Made by a program: the position numbers and the translations under genes. Below the pieces are notes generated by a model. The model saw only the letters and a program-made list of their open reading frames with translations, searched no databases and was not told where the DNA came from. Source: Methanobacterium sp. (GTDB lineage: Archaea; Methanobacteriota; Methanobacteria; Methanobacteriales; Methanobacteriaceae). From it: a stretch of DNA of 10,858 nt. The stretch is from positions 1 through 10,858 of the forward strand of contig PLTK01000041.1 in the NCBI GenBank assembly GCA_003164415.1. The letters are read 5' to 3'. This document shows, piece after piece, positions 6,701-10,858 of this stretch. Position 1 is the first letter of the stretch; each line of letters begins with the position of its first letter.

Positions 6701-6879
6701 AAGCATTGCAACCAAAGCATAAGATACAACCTTTACTAGAATATTTTTTTATGTTCTTATATGCGAAAATTAAAAATGTATGCGGGATTATATAATAGTA
6801 ATAAATGTATTTTAAAAGCTTAAACTAATACCCAAAAAAAGTTGGTAACAGATATCACGATTTACCCGGATCATTATGG

Positions 6880-6889
6880 TTATAAATTT
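6880..6889 (+). promoter_or_regulatory. Candidate TATA box for the family 2 glycosyltransferase
   Basis: TTATAAATTT lies about 45 bases before the ATG at 6927. Initiation near 6908-6912 would give a short leader containing AGGTGA. A second candidate, ATTATATAAT at 6787-6796, would give a leader of about 105 bases. The choice between them is not settled by the sequence. Confidence 0.35.
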
Positions 6890-6926
6890 TTTAATAGATT
6901 TTATGTATATAATAAAGGTGAAAACT

Positions 6927-7958
6927 ATGTTTCCTCGAGTTACAGTGATTATTCTTAATTGGAATGGATGGGAAGATACAATTGAATGTGTTGAATCCCT
7001 TAAAAACATAGATTATCCTAATTATGATACAATTATAGTGGATAATGGATCTGCAGATAATTCAATTGAAAAAATTAAGGAATATTATAATGGAAAGATT
7101 ATACCCCAATCAAATTATTTTGAATATTCTAATAATGGTAAACCAATTGATCTTAATGAATTAGTTTATGAAAACAATCAGTTTAACCTGGAAGATGTGA
7201 ATATTAACTCTATCACTCAGGAAAACAGTTCATTACTGATAAAAAATGATAAGAATTCTGGTTTCACCGAAGGAAATAATATTGCAATAAGATTCGCATT
7301 AAAATATATAAATCCAGAATATTTTTTACTTTTAAATAATGATACAGTAGTCGAGAAGAAATTTTTAAATGAATTAATCCACGTTGCACTAAAAGAGAGA
7401 GATACAGGACTTTTAGGCCCTAAAATTTATTGCTACAATAATGATAATGTTTCAAATGTTGTTAGTTTTGCAGGTGGAAATATAAATCTTAACACTTGCC
7501 AGCCACATCCCTTGGGTGCTAATGAACTTGACAATGGTCAGTTTGATATTGAAAGAAAAGTTGATTATGTTGAAGGATCTTGTTTACTTGTAAAAAATGA
7601 GTTGGTTAGTAATATAGGTTTTCTTGACAAAGAATATTTTACATATTGGGAAGAAATTGACTGGTGTATAAGAGGTAAAAATGCAGGATATAATTGCATA
7701 TATGTCCCTAGTGCTAAGATATGGCATAAAGGTTATGGTTCTGATATAGGGGCCAACAGTATGTACTATATGATAAGGAATAGGTTTCTATTTATGAGAA
7801 AGAATACTGAAACTTTACAGACTATTTCTTCTTTAGTTTATTATTTTGGATACTATTTTTGGATTATATTTTTTTCAGTTACAATTTTTAATCGAGATAA
7901 GAAGAAATCCAGATCTTTACTTAAAGGTACAGTTGATGGTATCAGATCACTAAATTAA
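6927..7958 (+). CDS. Family 2 glycosyltransferase
   Basis: This is an inverting GT-A fold glycosyltransferase of family GT2 (rhamnosyltransferase/WcaA-like group), 343 residues. It would transfer a sugar from a nucleotide donor to a surface glycan, glycoprotein or lipid acceptor at the inner face of the membrane. Visible elements are VIILNWNGWEDTIECVESL (7-25), VDNGSADNS (38-46) for nucleotide binding, LLLNNDT (134-140) as the DXD-like metal site, VEGSCLLVK (215-223), YWEEIDWCIRGKNAGY (240-255) with the catalytic-base region, and IWHKGYGS (265-272). Residues about 304-320 form one membrane segment. An insert at about 57-100 between the nucleotide-binding and DXD parts is common in methanogen members. 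AGGTGA at 6916-6921 sits five bases before the ATG; an in-frame ATG at 6876 has no such site. Donor and acceptor are unknown. Confidence 0.9.
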   Translation: MFPRVTVIILNWNGWEDTIECVESLKNIDYPNYDTIIVDNGSADNSIEKIKEYYNGKIIPQSNYFEYSNNGKPIDLNELVYENNQFNLEDVNINSITQENSSLLIKNDKNSGFTEGNNIAIRFALKYINPEYFLLLNNDTVVEKKFLNELIHVALKERDTGLLGPKIYCYNNDNVSNVVSFAGGNINLNTCQPHPLGANELDNGQFDIERKVDYVEGSCLLVKNELVSNIGFLDKEYFTYWEEIDWCIRGKNAGYNCIYVPSAKIWHKGYGSDIGANSMYYMIRNRFLFMRKNTETLQTISSLVYYFGYYFWIIFFSVTIFNRDKKKSRSLLKGTVDGIRSLN

Positions 7959-7990
7959 TAATTTTTATTACAAAAAAAATAAAAAAAATG
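7959..7990. terminator. Bidirectional T/A-rich terminator between convergent genes
   Basis: The 48-base gap between the convergent glycosyltransferase and DUF2206 genes holds a short T run on the plus strand and two A8 runs, which are T8 on the minus strand. It probably ends transcription from both sides, with the stronger tract serving the minus-strand operon. Confidence 0.5.
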
Positions 7991-8006
7991 GATGTAAATG
8001 GCATAA

Positions 8007-10193
8007 TTAATTCCAGATCTGGGAACCTCCATCGTCAAAAATCTTGTTTTTAGAACTTAATGTGTTTTTATATTTGATGTATGTTACTGTAGTCCCTCCC
8101 GGTTGTGGTATTGCAATCTTATCATTTTGAATGTTATATGTACCAAAAAAGAAATATGACTGGTTACTAGTTATCATTTGGTTGTCTACGGGTGCACTTT
8201 GGTTATATGGTATGTATCCGTTCAATAAAAGGAATCTATACTGATCAGCATACATGTTATTATTTATTTTATTAATTGCCATCCATTGAGCACCGTTTAC
8301 TTCTTCTGTATTAAATTTAGGACCATCCATAGTACTGTGTAATGATAAGTTGGAAGGGGTATCTCCAAATAATTCATAAACAACACCACTATTGAATATC
8401 AGAGAGGCTGCTAAAAATAATGCCATAAATTTAAGTGAAGTGTGATATATTGATTTTTTTGACCATTTATATCCTAAAATTCTATTTAATATATTAAAAA
8501 TCCCTATGAATCCTACTACAAAGAATATAGATAGGAATATGAGTGCGATTTGATAAAATCTTTCAGGGTTTAGAGCACCTGCTAGAAATGGAACTGTAAG
8601 TACAAGTATCAGCATGAAAAAACTCATAACCGAGAACAGACCATAATTTTCATTAAATTTCAGTCCTTTACGTCTTGTTAATAAGAATAAAATACCTAAA
8701 CCAATTAAAGCTTCTATAATTAAATCTAATATAAGTGCAATATTCCTTAAGAACGATTTTGCGCTTGTAACTATACCTACTACCATTAAAGCTTTAGGAT
8801 TAAATAAAAACAGATAACTCATACTTATTAGACCGTGCAATGTTGAAACTGTTTGATGGAACAGCACTGAACTTGATACAAGGAGATAGTAAAGTATTGT
8901 AAGACAAATAAGAAGAATCAACTGCAGTTTATAACGCATTTTAAAGGTATCCTCATCCTTTACTTTAACAAAGAAATAATTTATAATTGGCAAAGTACCA
9001 AGCCGATTATATCTCTTAGGTAAATTTAAATTCCTTATTAAAATTACTATATAAGCTGTTAAAACCAGGAAAATGTAAATGTAGTCCATTGAATAATGTG
9101 ACACTAATAATGCGGGTATAAAGATTATTGTTAGGACTGCTAATTTTTTGGAATTCAATTGGGTTTCAACCATTAACATGATCATTAATACAAAAAACAA
9201 CTCTCCTATTTCTTGTCTTGCCAAGTAAGGCATCTCCAAAAAGAACATAAATATAGACACGAATAAAAAACATCCCATAAATGCCATTCTAGCGTTGGTT
9301 TGATTTTTAAATATTTGATAGAGTGCAAGAGGAACTAAAGTAAAAATTGCAGGATATGCAATTTTAAATATATTTACAACACTTAATCCCGATATCTTCG
9401 AGAAGATTGGTACAGTTATAACCAAGCTTAACATGGCATTCAGCAAATCAGGAATAGATGAGTTCCAGTGAGAGCTAGTTACAACCAAGGTTGAATAATA
9501 AAATTCTTGATTTATATCCCAACCTGTAATATAATTTGTAAATAATGACGATGAGAAGATTAATGTTAATGCAATTGATAAAATTGCCAGAGGATAAATT
9601 TCTCTGGGTATAAATTTATCAAATGCAACCAATATTGGTATAAAAGCAACAATAATGAACATCAATATTAGTAGGGTACTATTTTGGTAAGAATTCATTA
9701 TATAAGTACCAAATATTGATAAGAAGGGAAGTAATAAAAAAATTAATATTGGAATATTGTTACCATCGGTATTTAAGATAGGTGGATTTTCATATGTACT
9801 GTCTCTTAAATAGGCTACCGCACATAAAAACACCGCAAATATGGTGAAAGTGATCAATAGGGGTATTATTGAAATTGGTTTGGCTATTCCGAGTACAGGA
9901 TAGACTAAATCTATCATCATTCCAAAAAACATCAAGGAGGCAATACTCAAACCAACAGAATATAAAATTGTTTTGATATTACCTAATCCATGTATGTTTA
10001 ATATCCTAAGAATTAAAACACCATTTAAGAAGAATAGTACGATAAAAGATGATAATTCTCGGATTATGGGTAAATGAAAATTATTTATTTGTATAACTGC
10101 TGTTATCCATATTATCAATTGGAATATAAGTACAACAAGGATGAGATCTTTGACATTCCAATCATTCATTTGAAATGGGTTCATAAATTTCAT
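8007..10193 (-). CDS. DUF2206 multi-pass membrane protein
   Basis: This 728-residue integral membrane protein is recognised as a DUF2206 member, a family of archaeal membrane proteins usually found among glycosyltransferase genes. There are about 15-18 hydrophobic segments from residue 16 to about 602, then a soluble domain of about 125 residues. Familiar stretches include NDWNVKDLILVVLIFQL at the N-terminus, GWDINQEFYY (224-233) in a loop, MPYLARQEIGELFF (322-335), LVSHY (363-367), NPERFYQIAL (542-551) and VNGAQWMAINK (632-642) in the tail. The size and the acidic loop after early membrane helices recall GT-C fold enzymes or glycan-handling transporters, but function is unproven. AGGGG lies about six bases before the first ATG; M4 and M9 are alternatives. 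It starts 11 bases after the stop of the upstream glycosyltransferase gene, so the two are probably one operon. Confidence 0.88.
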   Translation of the reverse strand: MKFMNPFQMNDWNVKDLILVVLIFQLIIWITAVIQINNFHLPIIRELSSFIVLFFLNGVLILRILNIHGLGNIKTILYSVGLSIASLMFFGMMIDLVYPVLGIAKPISIIPLLITFTIFAVFLCAVAYLRDSTYENPPILNTDGNNIPILIFLLLPFLSIFGTYIMNSYQNSTLLILMFIIVAFIPILVAFDKFIPREIYPLAILSIALTLIFSSSLFTNYITGWDINQEFYYSTLVVTSSHWNSSIPDLLNAMLSLVITVPIFSKISGLSVVNIFKIAYPAIFTLVPLALYQIFKNQTNARMAFMGCFLFVSIFMFFLEMPYLARQEIGELFFVLMIMLMVETQLNSKKLAVLTIIFIPALLVSHYSMDYIYIFLVLTAYIVILIRNLNLPKRYNRLGTLPIINYFFVKVKDEDTFKMRYKLQLILLICLTILYYLLVSSSVLFHQTVSTLHGLISMSYLFLFNPKALMVVGIVTSAKSFLRNIALILDLIIEALIGLGILFLLTRRKGLKFNENYGLFSVMSFFMLILVLTVPFLAGALNPERFYQIALIFLSIFFVVGFIGIFNILNRILGYKWSKKSIYHTSLKFMALFLAASLIFNSGVVYELFGDTPSNLSLHSTMDGPKFNTEEVNGAQWMAINKINNNMYADQYRFLLLNGYIPYNQSAPVDNQMITSNQSYFFFGTYNIQNDKIAIPQPGGTTVTYIKYKNTLSSKNKIFDDGGSQIWN

Positions 10194-10204
10194 ATTTTTC
10201 CCCT

Positions 10205-10858
10205 TTAGAGTTTTTTATTAGAATATTCCTGATAAAGACTAAGATGTTTTTTAGCAATCAATTTAGGATCTAAAGTTTCAGCTGCAAAATTACGAGAATT
10301 ATTAGACATTTGTATAACCTTATTTGGATTTTCTATCATAAATTTTATAGCATTTCTCCAGCTTTCAACTCGATCAAGACACATTATTCCCCTATTTGAA
10401 TCTACATAATCTGAAAAACCCTGATTTTCAGAGCATAATACAGGTTTTCCAGAAGCAAGAGCCTTAGGTAATACACCGCTTGATGAGTGGCTTATCATGT
10501 AATCTAGTCCTAACATTTTTCTAAATTTATAAATAGGACTTTTCTTTAACCACGAACTAATTAATCGAGGTATTAATACTGCTTTGGCTCTATCAATCTC
10601 TTTTATAAATTGATCGTCAGATACAAATCCCTTAAATTTAACAATATCCCCCACTCCAAGGTTCTCAACTAAATTATTTAAGTATAAACAATAATCGTTA
10701 TTGGTAATTTGTCCAATAAAAATTAATTCCATATCATTATCAAGACCACTTACAGATTTAATCAAAATATCTTGACCTTTAAAAGGTGAGATAATACCGG
10801 GAGCTAAAAATCGATTTTCTTCTAAATTTGTTTCAACTGTTTGAGCTGGCATTCCTGC
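10205..10858 (-). CDS. Family 4 glycosyltransferase, C-terminal part (5' end outside window)
   Basis: This is the C-terminal, nucleotide-sugar-binding half of a GT-B fold glycosyltransferase of family GT4. The open frame continues past the window edge (the residues before the first Met at 10852 are Ala-Gly), so that Met is internal and the N-terminal acceptor domain is missing. Visible elements, counted from that Met, are FLAPGIISPFKGQDILIKSV (15-34), the start of the second Rossmann domain; ELIFIGQ (42-48); KFKGFVSDDQ (72-81); and SGVLPKALASGKPVL (125-139). The last is the place of the E-x7-E motif, where H122 and K130 stand instead of the glutamates. About 20 extra residues lie before it (about 99-118). 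It is followed after 11 bases by the DUF2206 gene and probably acts in the same surface glycan pathway. Sugar and acceptor are unknown. Confidence 0.85.
   Translation of the reverse strand, partial: AGMPAQTVETNLEENRFLAPGIISPFKGQDILIKSVSGLDNDMELIFIGQITNNDYCLYLNNLVENLGVGDIVKFKGFVSDDQFIKEIDRAKAVLIPRLISSWLKKSPIYKFRKMLGLDYMISHSSSGVLPKALASGKPVLCSENQGFSDYVDSNRGIMCLDRVESWRNAIKFMIENPNKVIQMSNNSRNFAAETLDPKLIAKKHLSLYQEYSNKKL

Noticed and set aside
1..10858. tRNA, rRNA, insertion sequence or prophage genes
   Set aside because: No cloverleaf-like GC-rich segment, transposase motif, terminal inverted repeat with target duplication, or phage gene was recognised anywhere in the window.

Overview
The window looks like chromosomal DNA from a methanogenic archaeon of the order Methanobacteriales, probably Methanobacterium or a close relative. 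The evidence is the very AT-rich sequence, AGGTGA-type ribosome binding sites, TATA-like promoters, oligo-T terminators, a large secreted beta-helix/Ig-like surface protein, a DUF2206 membrane protein beside glycosyltransferases, and a histidine kinase remnant with the C-terminal sequence usual in Methanobacterium. This assignment is made from recognised sequence character, not from a database search.

Layout. (1) 79-1026, minus: an exported zinc hydrolase of the succinylglutamate desuccinylase/aspartoacylase (M14-like) family. (2) 1149-1397, minus: a small membrane protein with a run of X-Gly-X triplets. (3) 1693-2133, minus: a MarR-family regulator. (4) 2398-2751, minus: a Met/His-rich small protein, preceded by two copies of an 18-bp operator-like element. 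(5) 2991-3214, minus: a frameshifted, N-terminally truncated remnant of a histidine kinase ATPase domain, not previously covered by any intact ORF. (6) 3588-6680, plus: a 1030-residue secreted adhesin-like protein (beta-helix, Ig-like domains, chitobiase-C-like domain). (7) 6927-7958, plus: a family 2 glycosyltransferase. (8) 8007-10193 and 10205-10858, minus: a two-gene unit of a DUF2206 multi-pass membrane protein and the C-terminal part of a family 4 glycosyltransferase that runs off the window.

Most of the genes concern the cell surface: a secreted adhesin, an exported hydrolase, two glycosyltransferases and a membrane protein often found with them. The regulator plus Met/His-rich protein form a separate small unit that could be a stress or metal response module, which is inference. 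No CRISPR array, tRNA, rRNA, transposase or complete novel defence system is visible. The most unusual points are the Met/His-rich protein with its duplicated upstream element, a sharply bounded patch of different codon use inside the adhesin gene, the X-Gly-X membrane peptide, and the decayed kinase.
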